Shown here in pieces: positions 9,075 to 17,946 of a stretch of DNA of 64,000 nucleotides. The notes beneath the pieces are model-generated. The model was not told the origin of the DNA. It worked only from the letters and a program-made list of their open reading frames with translations, and made no database searches. The position numbers were made by a program, and so were the translations under genes. Position 1 is the stretch's first letter. Each line of letters opens with the position of its first letter. Source of the stretch: CAMFTQ01 sp051881615 (lineage in GTDB: Bacteria > Bacillota > Clostridia > Oscillospirales > Acutalibacteraceae); NCBI GenBank assembly GCA_051881615.1, contig JBJEQF010000004.1, positions 1 to 64,000 of the forward strand, written 5' to 3'.

Positions 9075-9458
9075 ATGGCAAGTCATAAAATCGGAAGAAC
9101 AACCGAGGATATAAAAAGAGAGCTGACAGCTATTTTTCGTGAGCTTAAAGACCCTCGTGTGCAGAACGCCTTTGTTTCAATCGTCAGGGTAGAGGTTACA
9201 AACGACCTTTCGTACTGCACCGTATATGTAAGTGCTATGGAGGGACTCGACAGAGCAAAAGAGGCTGTAAAGGGGCTTGAATCTGCCGCAGGCTTTATAC
9301 GCCGTGAGCTTGGACGCAGGCTTACGCTCAGGCACGTGCCGTCACTTGTTTTTAATGCAACAGATTCCATTGAATACAGTGCAAATATTTCAAGAATTTT
9401 AAACAGCCTTGATTTGCACGATGAGGATAAACCGGAGGAAAACGATGATAACGCTTAA
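9075..9458 (+). CDS. rbfA: Ribosome-binding factor A
   Basis: RbfA binds the 30S subunit and helps process and fold the 5' end of 16S rRNA. The 127-residue protein has the KH-like fold with the signature residues RVQNAFVSIVRVEVTNDLSY and the C-terminal RRELGRRLTLRHVPSL. It follows infB and overlaps the next gene by 14 bases. The ribosome site AAAGGAGG is strong. Confidence 0.92.
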   Translation: MASHKIGRTTEDIKRELTAIFRELKDPRVQNAFVSIVRVEVTNDLSYCTVYVSAMEGLDRAKEAVKGLESAAGFIRRELGRRLTLRHVPSLVFNATDSIEYSANISRILNSLDLHDEDKPEENDDNA

Positions 9459-10386
9459 AGAAGCTGCAAAGCTGATTTTATCAAAGGACAATATAGAAAT
9501 TCTGTCGCACAGAAGTCCTGACGGCGATACGTTAGGGTGCAGCTGCGGTCTGGCTGTTGCGTTGCAGTCAATAGGCAAAAATGTAAAAATCTCTGTCAGC
9601 TCAGGAATACCAAAAAAGTTTGAGTATCTGTATGATTTTGTAAAAAAGCAGGATTTTGAGTCTGAGTTTATCATAAGCGTAGATATTGCCGCACCGTCGC
9701 TTTTAGGCGATTTGCAGAGCGAATACGAAAATAAAATTGATTTGTGCATTGACCACCACAGCAGTAACAGCATTGAGTGTGAAAACAAGCTTGTTGACAG
9801 CACGGCGGCAGCCGCCTGCGAAATCGTGTATGACATTATCAAGCTGATGAATATTGAAATAAGTGATGAAATTGCCTGTTGCATCTATACAGGTATTTCA
9901 ACCGATACAGGGTGCTTCAGATTTTCTAACACAACACCGAAAACACACAGAATAGCGGCTGAGGTTATGCAGTTTAACTGCGGCTGGTTTGACATAAATC
10001 AGAAAATGTTTGAAATAAAAACACGCAGTAAGGTACAGCTTGAGCGAATGGTGTATGACACAATGGAGTTTTTCGCTCAGGGCAAATGCGCACTTATATA
10101 TACAACGCTTAAAATGCAGGAGGAGCTAAACCTCGTAGATGAGGAATTAGAGGGACTTGCATCTATTCCCCGTCAGATAGAGGGAGTTCTGCTTGGTATT
10201 ACAATGAAAGAAAAGTCTGACGGAACAATCAGGGTATCTGTAAGAACAAACGGTGATGTTGACGCAGCTAAGTTTTGCGGTAATTTCGGCGGCGGCGGTC
10301 ACAAGGCGGCGGCAGGCTGTTCAATCAGCGCAGACCTGCAGACAGCAAAGCAGATGCTTGTCAAAGCGGCAGAGGAATTTTTATGA
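9445..10386 (+). CDS. nrnA: DHH-family oligoribonuclease / pAp phosphatase (NrnA-like)
   Basis: The 313-residue protein has a DHH domain and a C-terminal DHHA1 domain. Metal-binding motifs are SHRSPDGDTLG (motif I), ISVDIA and the DHH motif CIDHHSSN, and the substrate-binding GGGGHKAAAG is near the C-terminus. NrnA degrades short oligoribonucleotides and dephosphorylates 3'-phosphoadenosine 5'-phosphate; that activity is inferred from the family. The ATG at 9445 follows GGAGG. The end overlaps truB as ATGA. Confidence 0.88.
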   Translation: MITLKEAAKLILSKDNIEILSHRSPDGDTLGCSCGLAVALQSIGKNVKISVSSGIPKKFEYLYDFVKKQDFESEFIISVDIAAPSLLGDLQSEYENKIDLCIDHHSSNSIECENKLVDSTAAAACEIVYDIIKLMNIEISDEIACCIYTGISTDTGCFRFSNTTPKTHRIAAEVMQFNCGWFDINQKMFEIKTRSKVQLERMVYDTMEFFAQGKCALIYTTLKMQEELNLVDEELEGLASIPRQIEGVLLGITMKEKSDGTIRVSVRTNGDVDAAKFCGNFGGGGHKAAAGCSISADLQTAKQMLVKAAEEFL

Positions 10387-11279
10387 ACGGAATAATTGTT
10401 ATAAATAAGGAGCAGGGCTTTACCTCGTTTGACGCTGTCGCCGTTATGAGGAAAATTTCGGGACAGCGAAAAATCGGCCATTGCGGAACGCTCGACCCCA
10501 ACGCAACGGGAGTTCTGCCGCTTTTGCTCGGCAACGCAACAAAGGCGCAGGACATTATCCCTGATCACGATAAGGAGTATGTTGCAGAATTTCGCTTGGG
10601 TGCAACGTCCGATACGCTTGACATATGGGGTAATGTTACAGAAATACAAAAGCCTGACATTTCACCTGATAAGCTAAGCGAAGCCTTAGAAAAATTCAAG
10701 GGAAATATCAGACAAATTCCGCCGATGTACTCGGCAATTCAGATAAACGGACAGCGGCTTTACGACCTTGCAAGAAAGGGAATAGAGGTAGAGCGTGAAA
10801 GCCGAGAGGTGACGGTGTATTCTTTGGAGCTGCTCGACTTCAACACTCAAACGCAGGAGGGCAGAATAAGAGTTTTTTGCTCAAAGGGAACGTACATCAG
10901 AACGCTGATTGACGATATAGGCAAAGAATTAGGCTGTGGTGCTGTGATGACGTCACTAGAGCGTACAAAGGCATGCGGATATACTCTTGAAAACGCTGTT
11001 ACATTAGATAAAGCAAAGCAAATGGCAGAAAACGGAAATTTGCAAAGCATACTTTTGCCTGTTGAGTCCTTATTTGAGCAGTATCGAAGCGTTGCGGTTA
11101 CGCAGGCACAGGCTCGCCGTTTTAAAAACGGAGGACAGCTTGACATTTCACGCACAAGCCTTGCTAACGGCTGTGAGGATAAAGAAATATACCGTGTCAA
11201 GGACAAAGAGGGAGCTTTCCTCGGACTTGGAATAACAGACCTTGATGACGGACTTTTAAAGATTTATAAGATGTTTTAG
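10383..11279 (+). CDS. truB: tRNA pseudouridine-55 synthase
   Basis: TruB converts U55 in the T-loop of tRNAs to pseudouridine. The 298-residue protein shows GHCGTLDPNATGVLPL with the catalytic aspartate, the substrate loop PPMYSAIQINGQRLYDLARKG, and FCSKGTYIRTLIDDIG. A short PUA-like region is at the C-terminus. It overlaps nrnA as ATGA and is the last gene of the operon begun by rimP. ribF/rpsO, which often follow, are not present here. Confidence 0.94.
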   Translation: MNGIIVINKEQGFTSFDAVAVMRKISGQRKIGHCGTLDPNATGVLPLLLGNATKAQDIIPDHDKEYVAEFRLGATSDTLDIWGNVTEIQKPDISPDKLSEALEKFKGNIRQIPPMYSAIQINGQRLYDLARKGIEVERESREVTVYSLELLDFNTQTQEGRIRVFCSKGTYIRTLIDDIGKELGCGAVMTSLERTKACGYTLENAVTLDKAKQMAENGNLQSILLPVESLFEQYRSVAVTQAQARRFKNGGQLDISRTSLANGCEDKEIYRVKDKEGAFLGLGITDLDDGLLKIYKMF

Positions 11280-11349
11280 ACCGGAATTATTCATCATTCA
11301 TTAAATAAATCCGCACCACACAAGAGATTTTATTATCATAATTTTGTTT

Positions 11350-11523
11350 CCTTGATTTATTTCATCTTAATCTTTTTTATCAACTTTTCTTTTGCCTGAA
11401 AAGAAAAGTTGCAAAAGAAAGCAGATTTAAGGGGAAAGGGATTTCGATTCCCTTTCCCCTTAAAAATCCCCTTTCCCTAAACGACCAAAGGGTCAGCGAC
11501 CCTTTGGAAACCCTTAGCCGCCG
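11350..11523 (+). repeat. Dispersed intergenic repeat A, copy 1
   Basis: This block matches, in inverted orientation, the block at 41453-41629 with only scattered differences over roughly 150 bases. It contains several palindromes: CTTTTC/GAAAAG, AAGGGGAAAGGGA/TCCCTTTCCCCTT and CCAAAGGGTC/GACCCTTTGG. It resembles a non-coding MITE-like or REP-like element. An AT-rich motif ATTCATCATTCATTAA lies just upstream at 11286-11306, and a related one also accompanies copy 2. Confidence 0.75.
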
Positions 11524-11576
11524 ACACAATGCGTCGGCTGGTTTGTGTGTAGTTTATATTCTTTGATTAAACAAAA

Positions 11577-11613
11577 ATCCGACTTATGATTACCTCATAG
11601 GTCGGAATTTTTT
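11577..11613 (-). terminator. Bidirectional terminator between truB and murF
   Basis: TCCGAC-T-TATGA pairs with TCATA-G-GTCGGA, with A and T runs on either side. It can end both the truB operon and the convergent murF transcript. Confidence 0.75.
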
Positions 11614-11622
11614 TGCTTATTT

Positions 11623-12990
11623 TCAAAGCTCCTTGAGTTTTTCAACTACATTTTCAAGCTTCATCGCTCTTGATGCCTTTACAAGAATTACATCGCCCTG
11701 CTCTAAAAGCGAAGAAAGGCTGTCGTTTGCTTTTTCTGCTGTGTCAAAGTGAACGGCTTTTGCTCCCTTGATTTTTGCTCCCTCTGCGATTTTCTCGGCA
11801 AGATTGCCTATTGCTATAACAAGGTCAATTTTGCTGTCTGCCGCATATTCTCCCGTTGAAAGGTGAAGCGCAAGCTCGTTTTCGCCAAGCTCCTTCATAT
11901 CGCCTAGAATACATACCTTTCTGCCGGTAAAGTTTTTGAGCATATCTATAGAGGAGCGCATAGAGGTCGGGTTTGCGTTGTAGCAGTCGTCAATTATTGT
12001 AAAGCTGTCTGTTTTAATAACATTACTTCTGCTGCCGACCGTTTTGTATTTTGCTATGCCGTTAAGGATTTTTTCGTCAGCCATACCTAAGGACTTTGCT
12101 ATGGCAAAGGCGCAGGCTGCGTTTGCCGCCATATGATTGCCGAGTGCAGGAATTACCGTATCAAGGCAAACACTGTCGTAGCAGAGCTTGCATTTTAACT
12201 CTCCGTCAGCGTTGTTTACTATGTCGGCGGCATAGTAATCGTTACGGCTGTCAAGTCCGTAAAATACAGGCTTTATACCCGAAACGTCTGTTACGGTTCT
12301 GAGCTTTTCGTCATCGCCGTTTAAAAAGACTTTGCCGTTTTTTTGCATTGACTTAAACATTTCTGTCTTTGCCTTCAGAACGCCGTCAAGATTTCCTAAA
12401 CGTTCAAGGTGGCAGTAGCCTATGTTTGTAATAACGCAGATGTCAGGCTGAACCATAGCTGTAAGCCTTGTCATTTCTCCGAAATCGGAAATACCCATTT
12501 CGATAACCGCTACCTCGTGGCAATCCTCAAGTCCGAACAGCGTAAGCGGAACGCCAAGCTCGTTGTTGAAATTGCCCTGAGTTTTTAAAACGCAGAAGCT
12601 CTCGCCTAATGCGGCGGCTATCATTTCCTTTGTAGAGGTTTTGCCGACGCTGCCTGTAATGCCGATAAAGGGTATTGTAAAAAGCTCTCTGTATGCCTTT
12701 GCAATCTCTTTAATCGCCTGCAAGGTTGACTTTACAAGTATTGCCGCTTTGCCGTTTGGCACTTCTATTCTCTTTTCACACAGAACACAGACAGCACCCT
12801 TTTCAAAGCACTGCTGTGCAAAATCGTGACCGTCAACACGTTCGCCGACTACTGCAACGAACAGGGAGCTTTCTTTTACCTGTCTGCTGTCGGTAACAAT
12901 AGAAGAAACGGGTGTGTCAAGCAGTGAGCTGTCACCGAAAAATTCTCCGTTACAGCTGTTTAAAATCTGACGGAGTGTAAATCTTTTCAT
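11623..12990 (-). CDS. murF: UDP-N-acetylmuramoyl-tripeptide--D-alanyl-D-alanine ligase
   Basis: MurF adds D-Ala-D-Ala to the UDP-MurNAc-tripeptide in peptidoglycan synthesis. The 455-residue Mur ligase has the ATP motif GITGSVGKTSTKEM, the central EMGISDFGEM, and the C-terminal DCYNANPTSM. The ATG at 12990 (MKRFTLRQIL) follows AAGGTG. An in-frame extension upstream would overlap the ddl coding region and is unlikely. It lies 10 bases after ddl, whose product it consumes. Confidence 0.93.
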   Translation of the reverse strand: MKRFTLRQILNSCNGEFFGDSSLLDTPVSSIVTDSRQVKESSLFVAVVGERVDGHDFAQQCFEKGAVCVLCEKRIEVPNGKAAILVKSTLQAIKEIAKAYRELFTIPFIGITGSVGKTSTKEMIAAALGESFCVLKTQGNFNNELGVPLTLFGLEDCHEVAVIEMGISDFGEMTRLTAMVQPDICVITNIGYCHLERLGNLDGVLKAKTEMFKSMQKNGKVFLNGDDEKLRTVTDVSGIKPVFYGLDSRNDYYAADIVNNADGELKCKLCYDSVCLDTVIPALGNHMAANAACAFAIAKSLGMADEKILNGIAKYKTVGSRSNVIKTDSFTIIDDCYNANPTSMRSSIDMLKNFTGRKVCILGDMKELGENELALHLSTGEYAADSKIDLVIAIGNLAEKIAEGAKIKGAKAVHFDTAEKANDSLSSLLEQGDVILVKASRAMKLENVVEKLKEL

Positions 12991-13000
12991 ATTATACACC

Positions 13001-14056
13001 TTATTCTTCGTTATACTTTTGCAGTGATATTTCAATAATTTTTTCGCACAGCTCGGGGTAGTCAATACCGATTGTCGCCGCCTCCTGTGGGAGCAGACTA
13101 AGCGGAGTCATACCCGGAAGTGTGTTTGCTTCAAGACAGAAGCCTATACCGTTATCGTCAAGCAGAAAGTCAATTCGTGCATAACCCTCAAGTCTTAATG
13201 CTTTGTAAGCCTTTTCTGCCTGCGATTGCAGATACAGCGTTGTCTTTTCGTCAAGCTCCGCAGGACAAACATCATCCGTTTTGCCCGACTGATACTTGTT
13301 TACATAGTCGTAAAAGCCTTCCTTCGGAATAATCTCTATAATAGGAAGCGCCTTGCCGCCGATTACGCCTATTGAAAGCTCTCTGCCCTTTACGAAAGTT
13401 TCAACTATAATTTCATCTTCATATTTAAATGCTTCGTCACAGGCTTTTATAAATTCCTCTTTATTCTGCGGAATAGCTACGCCTACACTGCTGCCGCCGG
13501 AGCAAGGCTTTACAACACAGGGGAAAGAGCCCCATTTATCAAGCTCGCCCGATTTTTTGTCGCTGAGCTTGTATGCTCTGCCTGTCGGAGTTGAGATGCC
13601 GTTTGACAGGAGTACACTCTTTGACAGTCCCTTGTTCATAGCAAGCGCCGAGCCTAAGTAGCCTGAGCCTGTGTATTTTATACCCAGAATGTCAAAAGCT
13701 GCCTGCAGCTTGCCGTTTTCGCCCACATCACCGTGAAGCGCTAAAAATGTAATGTCGGCACTGCGGCATATCTGAATTACGTTCTGTCCTAAAAAGCAGT
13801 CAGATTTATCGTTTCTTGAAGCCTTGATTTGTTCAAGGTTCGGTATGCTTTCACGTACTCCGAGATTTTTCGTAAAGTCATACCCCTGCTCAAACATCTT
13901 GTCGATGTCACATTCATCATTTTCATAGCCCATAAAAACGTCAAGCAGAATAACACTGTGACCTTTTTTGCGCAAAGCCTTTGCAACCATTATACCCGAG
14001 GTGATAGAAACATCACGCTCTGTGCTGAGTCCTCCTGCAAGAACAACTACCCTCAT
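13001..14056 (-). CDS. ddl: D-alanine--D-alanine ligase
   Basis: This 351-residue ATP-grasp ligase makes the D-Ala-D-Ala dipeptide used by MurF. It has LAGGLSTERDVSI at the N-terminus, the ATP-binding PCSGGSSVGVA, and the C-terminal metal-binding RIDFLLDDNGIGFCLEANT plus LPGMTPLS. The loop FYDYVNKY carries the Tyr typical of D-Ala-D-Ala ligases rather than the His of VanA-type D-Ala-D-Lac ligases, so this is the housekeeping form. It is a two-gene operon with murF. Confidence 0.93.
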   Translation of the reverse strand: MRVVVLAGGLSTERDVSITSGIMVAKALRKKGHSVILLDVFMGYENDECDIDKMFEQGYDFTKNLGVRESIPNLEQIKASRNDKSDCFLGQNVIQICRSADITFLALHGDVGENGKLQAAFDILGIKYTGSGYLGSALAMNKGLSKSVLLSNGISTPTGRAYKLSDKKSGELDKWGSFPCVVKPCSGGSSVGVAIPQNKEEFIKACDEAFKYEDEIIVETFVKGRELSIGVIGGKALPIIEIIPKEGFYDYVNKYQSGKTDDVCPAELDEKTTLYLQSQAEKAYKALRLEGYARIDFLLDDNGIGFCLEANTLPGMTPLSLLPQEAATIGIDYPELCEKIIEISLQKYNEE

Positions 14057-14161
14057 ACCGAAACCTCCGTAAATTGCTTAAATTTCACATACTTTCTAAT
14101 TATAATCTAAACTATGTATCAATGCAACCAAAAAATGCTGATAATAAAAATATTGCTCGAT

Positions 14162-14449
14162 TTACTCGTTTGAGCGTATTGCGTCCTTGACTGCGTTTTT
14201 GATGTTTTCAAGATACTGCTCAGGTGATGTTACTGTTTTTGTGTCAAGCGGAATTCTCGGAATGTTTGACGCACTTGTCAGACTGCGCATACGCACATCA
14301 ATATTACGATCTTTTACAAGAGTATATACATCGGCGAGCGTTTTGCACTCGTCAACGGCTTTCAGCAACAATTCCTTACTTGCGAGCTTTTGTTCATTTG
14401 CAGTCATAACATCACAACCATAACGCAATATTTTAATAAAGTCTGCCAT
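14162..14449 (-). CDS. Small hypothetical protein (95 aa)
   Basis: I do not recognise this protein. It is hydrophilic and probably helical, without a signal peptide or obvious motif. A good promoter (TTGAAT, 17 bases, TATAAT at 14459-14487) places the predicted transcript start only a few bases before the first ATG. Translation is therefore either nearly leaderless or starts at the internal ATG at 14407; neither has a clear ribosome site. It is divergent from luxS. Confidence 0.5.
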   Translation of the reverse strand: MADFIKILRYGCDVMTANEQKLASKELLLKAVDECKTLADVYTLVKDRNIDVRMRSLTSASNIPRIPLDTKTVTSPEQYLENIKNAVKDAIRSNE

Positions 14450-14458
14450 TACATTATA

Positions 14459-14487
14459 ATTATACTATCAGCAGGAGTGTTATTCAA
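14459..14487 (-). promoter_or_regulatory. Promoter of the 95-aa hypothetical gene
   Basis: TTGAAT, 17-base spacer, TATAAT on the minus strand. The -10 box is only about 10 bases from the first ATG. Confidence 0.5.
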
Positions 14488-14528
14488 TATTTGTGCAAAA
14501 ATTGTAACCGCTTATTTTCCTCTTTTCA

Positions 14529-14557
14529 TTTACATAAGAATGATTTTGTGTTATTCT
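14529..14557 (+). promoter_or_regulatory. Candidate luxS promoter
   Basis: TTTACA, 17-base spacer, TATTCT, about 35 bases before the luxS start. Confidence 0.4.
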
Positions 14558-14592
14558 GTCAATAATCAGTAGTAAAGAAAGGATATGACAAA

Positions 14593-15066
14593 ATGGACGA
14601 GCTTAACAGAATTACGAGCTTTTGCGTTGACCACAATAAGCTTATGCCGGGAATGTACCTGTCACGTGTTGACGGTGACATCAGAACATACGATTTGCGC
14701 TTTATCAAGCCGAACACACCGCCGTTTCTGCCAAACCCTGTTATGCACACGATAGAGCATCTTTTTGCGACGTATGCAAGAAACAGCGAGCAAAGCGAAA
14801 ATGTAATCTATTTCGGGCCGATGGGGTGCAGAACAGGCTTTTACTTCCTTGTCAGAAATCTCAGCGACAGCGAAAGCCTTACACTTGTAAAGGACGTAGT
14901 GCAAAGGTGTATAGACCACAAGGGCGACATACCCGGAAATACCGCACAGGAATGCGGAAATTACCGTGAACACGACGTTTTGGGCGCAAATGAGGCTTTA
15001 AAAGAATATTACTCTGTGTTGAAAAACTTAAAAATCGAAAACTTAGAGTATAATTCTTATAGTTAA
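14593..15066 (+). CDS. luxS: S-ribosylhomocysteine lyase (autoinducer-2 synthase)
   Basis: LuxS cleaves S-ribosylhomocysteine to homocysteine and DPD, the AI-2 precursor, in the activated methyl cycle. The 157-residue length is typical. Metal ligands are His52 and His56 in HTIEH and Cys121 in QECGNYREHD; the catalytic Cys79 lies in FGPMGCRTGFY. It appears monocistronic with its own promoter. No pfs gene is adjacent. It could connect to the surface-fibre locus through quorum signalling, but nothing in the sequence shows that. Confidence 0.95.
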   Translation: MDELNRITSFCVDHNKLMPGMYLSRVDGDIRTYDLRFIKPNTPPFLPNPVMHTIEHLFATYARNSEQSENVIYFGPMGCRTGFYFLVRNLSDSESLTLVKDVVQRCIDHKGDIPGNTAQECGNYREHDVLGANEALKEYYSVLKNLKIENLEYNSYS

Positions 15067-15132
15067 TATCAATAAAGAAATAAAACAACTCCTTGCTATT
15101 ATGGGCAAAGCTCCGAAATTGCCATATAAAGG

Positions 15133-15160
15133 TTGCATTTTTGTTACAGTTTGGTATAAT
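15133..15160 (+). promoter_or_regulatory. Promoter of the M23 peptidase gene
   Basis: TTGCAT, 16-base spacer, TATAAT. Transcription would start near 15167, downstream of an in-frame ATG at 15101, so the TTG at 15212 is the usable start. Confidence 0.65.
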
Positions 15161-15211
15161 AAATGGCGGATTGACGGTAACAAATTTGTTACAAGTAAGG
15201 AGTTTTACGTT

Positions 15212-16567
15212 TTGAGAAAAATAAAGGACATAAGCTTTATCACAACAGACGGTTTTAAAACACTCGAACAGCTGTCGATTAAAAGTAAAAAATCAATAAA
15301 GAAAACTAAGACATTCACAAAGAAGCTCAGAAGATTTTTAAAAAGAGCAGGCAGAGATATTTCAATAGCAGCAAGTAAGGCTGTAGGCAACGTAAATGCA
15401 GTCAAGGGCGTAAAGACCTTCTTTAAAACACTCTTATCTTCTGAAAAAACAGACAAATCCGTTGCCCGCTTCACAGTGCCGGCAGTAGCAACAGTTCTTA
15501 CTGCAACAATCTGCTTCGGCGTAACGTCACATATAGACGCAAGTGCGTCAGCAGAAGAAAGCACAGATACGGTAATTCTGACTAACGCAGTTTTACAGAC
15601 GGCAAACGACGTTGTATCAGGCGGATTTGAAAAGGCAATAGAGCAGACAAGCCTGCCGCAGACGCAGACGTTAGAGGTTGCAAATGCAACATCAGACAAA
15701 AACGCACTGTTTGGTCTTTACATTGACGGTGTTCTGGTCGGTTCTTTAAGCGACAAGGACGAAATTAACAATATAGTTGATAAGCTCGTTGCACAGTACA
15801 GTGACGTTAACGGCGAAAACGTACAGGCAGAGCTGATAAGCGAAACAAAGGTTATTCAGGGCAGCTACGGCGAGGATTTTATTCTCACAGCCGAAGAGCT
15901 TAGAGAAAAAGCGGCAGACAGAATAACAGTTTCTGCCACAGCAGACGTTACAACAACAAGAGCTGTTGAATTTGAAACAGAGTACAGATATGACGACAGC
16001 GAATTTGACGATTACAAAGATGTAACCCAAAAGGGCGAAAACGGAGTAATCGCAACAGTAAAGCGTGTTTCTTATATAAACGGCGAAGAGGTTGCATCTA
16101 ACCTTGTAAGCGAGGGCGAAACAAAGGCTGTGGTAAATGAAATTATCACAATAGGTACAAAAGAAAAGCCTGCAAAGGGCTATTCGGCAGGCTCGTTTAC
16201 ATGGCCTGTGCCGTACACAACAAGCATTACAAGCGGCTTCGGACCTCGTTGGGGAACCTTCCACTACGGAATTGATATCTCTGACAGCGGCATTCACGGA
16301 CAGGACATAGTAGCGTCAGACGGCGGAACAGTTACATGGGCAGGCTATGACAACAGCGGCTACGGCTACTACGTAATCATCGACCACGGCAACGGCTACG
16401 AAACATTATACGGCCATTGCAGTGAGCTTTACGTTTCAGACGGACAAGAGGTTGCTCAGGGCGAATTGATTGCAGCGGTAGGCTCAACAGGCGATTCAAC
16501 AGGTGCACACCTGCATTTTGAGATAAGCAGCGGCGGCGAAAGACTTGATCCCGAGAGCTTTGTTTGA
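15212..16567 (+). CDS. Membrane-anchored M23 family metallopeptidase with G5 domain
   Basis: The 451-residue protein has a basic cytoplasmic N-terminus, one membrane segment near residues 86-105, a G5-like domain before the catalytic part (VTQKGENGVIATVKRVSYING), and a C-terminal LytM/M23 domain with HYGIDIS, DHGNGYETLYGH and HLHFEIS. M23 enzymes cut peptide cross-bridges of peptidoglycan; G5 domains may bind the wall. The start is TTG at 15212, after GTAAGGAG and after the promoter. It is probably a cell-wall hydrolase in elongation, division or sporulation. Confidence 0.87.
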   Translation: MRKIKDISFITTDGFKTLEQLSIKSKKSIKKTKTFTKKLRRFLKRAGRDISIAASKAVGNVNAVKGVKTFFKTLLSSEKTDKSVARFTVPAVATVLTATICFGVTSHIDASASAEESTDTVILTNAVLQTANDVVSGGFEKAIEQTSLPQTQTLEVANATSDKNALFGLYIDGVLVGSLSDKDEINNIVDKLVAQYSDVNGENVQAELISETKVIQGSYGEDFILTAEELREKAADRITVSATADVTTTRAVEFETEYRYDDSEFDDYKDVTQKGENGVIATVKRVSYINGEEVASNLVSEGETKAVVNEIITIGTKEKPAKGYSAGSFTWPVPYTTSITSGFGPRWGTFHYGIDISDSGIHGQDIVASDGGTVTWAGYDNSGYGYYVIIDHGNGYETLYGHCSELYVSDGQEVAQGELIAAVGSTGDSTGAHLHFEISSGGERLDPESFV

Positions 16568-16604
16568 TTTAATTTTGGTTAAGAATTTTTAATATAGATA
16601 AAGC

Positions 16605-16643
16605 AAAACTGCGACAAAACCGAGATGGTGATGTCGCAGTTTT
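16605..16643 (+). terminator. Terminator after the M23 peptidase gene
   Basis: AAAACTGCGACA pairs with TGTCGCAGTTTT, followed by T residues. Confidence 0.75.
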
Positions 16644-16694
16644 TAGATATAATAATAAGTATAATATAAGCTTTAATTTTGAGTATATAAAAAT

Positions 16695-16734
16695 TATTCA
16701 TTATTTATTATTCATCATTCATTATTCATTAAAA
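16695..16734. repeat. AT-rich direct repeat (TTATTCAT-type)
   Basis: Tandem variants of TTCATTATTCATCATTCATT. Related runs occur at 11286-11306 and, reversed, at 41358-41393. No coding content. Confidence 0.55.
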
Positions 16735-16796
16735 GTCCGTATTCTAAAAAAGATGAATTTCGCCAATCAAGCAAAACCATAGTATAAAAATCAATT

Positions 16797-17567
16797 TTAA
16801 GCCGTCACAATATGCATCCTCCCCTCATGGTCTGTCGTGTACTCGCCCTTTGGCAGAATTTGTGAAATAGGTACTATCTTGTAGCCCTCTGACTGAATAG
16901 CCTCAATAATCATCGGCAAAGCCTCAGGAGTGTTTTTTGCGCCGTTGTGCAAAAGTACAATAGAGCCGTTGCCGATTTTGCTTTTTATCCTTTGCACCAT
17001 CTGCTCGGGAGTAGGATCCTTCCAGTCAAGGCTGTCAACGTCCCACTGAACGCAGTACATACCGCAGTCCTTGACGGCATTTACAACATTATTGTTGTAA
17101 TCGCCGTAGGGCGGACGAAACAGCGTAGTTTCCTTGCCCGTGAGGCTTTTGATTTTTTCGTTGCAGTCAGTAATTTCACTTTTCATTTTGTCAATTGACA
17201 GCTGTGTCATATGCGGATGAGTGTTGCTGTGATTGCCCACGTCGTGACCTCTTTTGGCTATTTCCTTAACAGAATCGGGGAATTTGTCAACCCACTGACC
17301 GACAAGGAAAAAGGTAGTTTTCACCTTGTATTTGTCAAGGATATCAAGCAGAGTTTCAGTCTGCTCGTTGCCCCACGCGGCGTCAAAAGAGATAGAAACA
17401 ACCTTTTCGTCCTTTTCAACGCAGTAAATAGGAATAACCCTGCCGGTTGCGGCGGCACTGACGGCAGAGCAGGCAGAGCTGATGCCCACAGCAAGAGCAG
17501 TAACGCCGACAGCCAGACAGCAGAATGCAGTAATAAGATTTCTTTTTGTTAAAATAAGAAGCTTCAT
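16797..17567 (-). CDS. Polysaccharide deacetylase (PdaB-like)
   Basis: The 256-residue protein has an N-terminal membrane segment or uncleaved signal (about residues 10-35) and a NodB-type carbohydrate esterase domain. Conserved motifs are SFDAAWG, HSNTHPH (metal ligands), RPPYGDY and LLHN. The first motif has DA where most NodB domains have DD, a variant seen in sporulation PdaB-like enzymes. The start at 17567 follows a GGGGTG site. The likely role is N-deacetylation of peptidoglycan glycans; a sporulation link is inferred, since a spoIIA operon is present elsewhere in the window. Confidence 0.83.
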   Translation of the reverse strand: MKLLILTKRNLITAFCCLAVGVTALAVGISSACSAVSAAATGRVIPIYCVEKDEKVVSISFDAAWGNEQTETLLDILDKYKVKTTFFLVGQWVDKFPDSVKEIAKRGHDVGNHSNTHPHMTQLSIDKMKSEITDCNEKIKSLTGKETTLFRPPYGDYNNNVVNAVKDCGMYCVQWDVDSLDWKDPTPEQMVQRIKSKIGNGSIVLLHNGAKNTPEALPMIIEAIQSEGYKIVPISQILPKGEYTTDHEGRMHIVTA

Positions 17568-17840
17568 AAAATTCACCCCGTAAAGGATATGTACGCTTAT
17601 AATGAATAAGAACAAACAGCCGTTTTTATAAATGAAGCGGAAGTGTTAAAATTTTTTGGCTATTTAAACAAAAATATAACGGCTATATTAAACAGAACAT
17701 ATAAGGTAATAGGTAGTTATTAACATATTTTGGAATAATAATTTATGAAATATAAACATAAAATGATTACAAAAATAAAATATGAACCATTTTTGGCAGT
17801 TAAAAAATTAGTTTAAATATTTAAAAATTGTTAAAAATAG

Positions 17841-17870
17841 TTGACTAAATTGTGAACTGTGTACTATAAT
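17841..17870 (+). promoter_or_regulatory. Promoter at the head of the surface-fibre locus
   Basis: TTGACT, 18-base spacer, TATAAT, about 75 bases before the first gene. The remaining 17616-17840 intergenic stretch is very AT-rich and shows no other feature. Confidence 0.65.
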
Positions 17871-17946
17871 ACTTCTGAAGAACAAGAACGGCTGTATAGC
17901 CTTTTTTATTTTACGATATATGACGCTGTGAGGTTGAGCTTAGAAG

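Noticed and set aside
15101..15211. The ATG at 15101 as start of the M23 peptidase.
   Set aside because: A good promoter lies downstream of it at 15133-15160, and the TTG at 15212 has a ribosome site.
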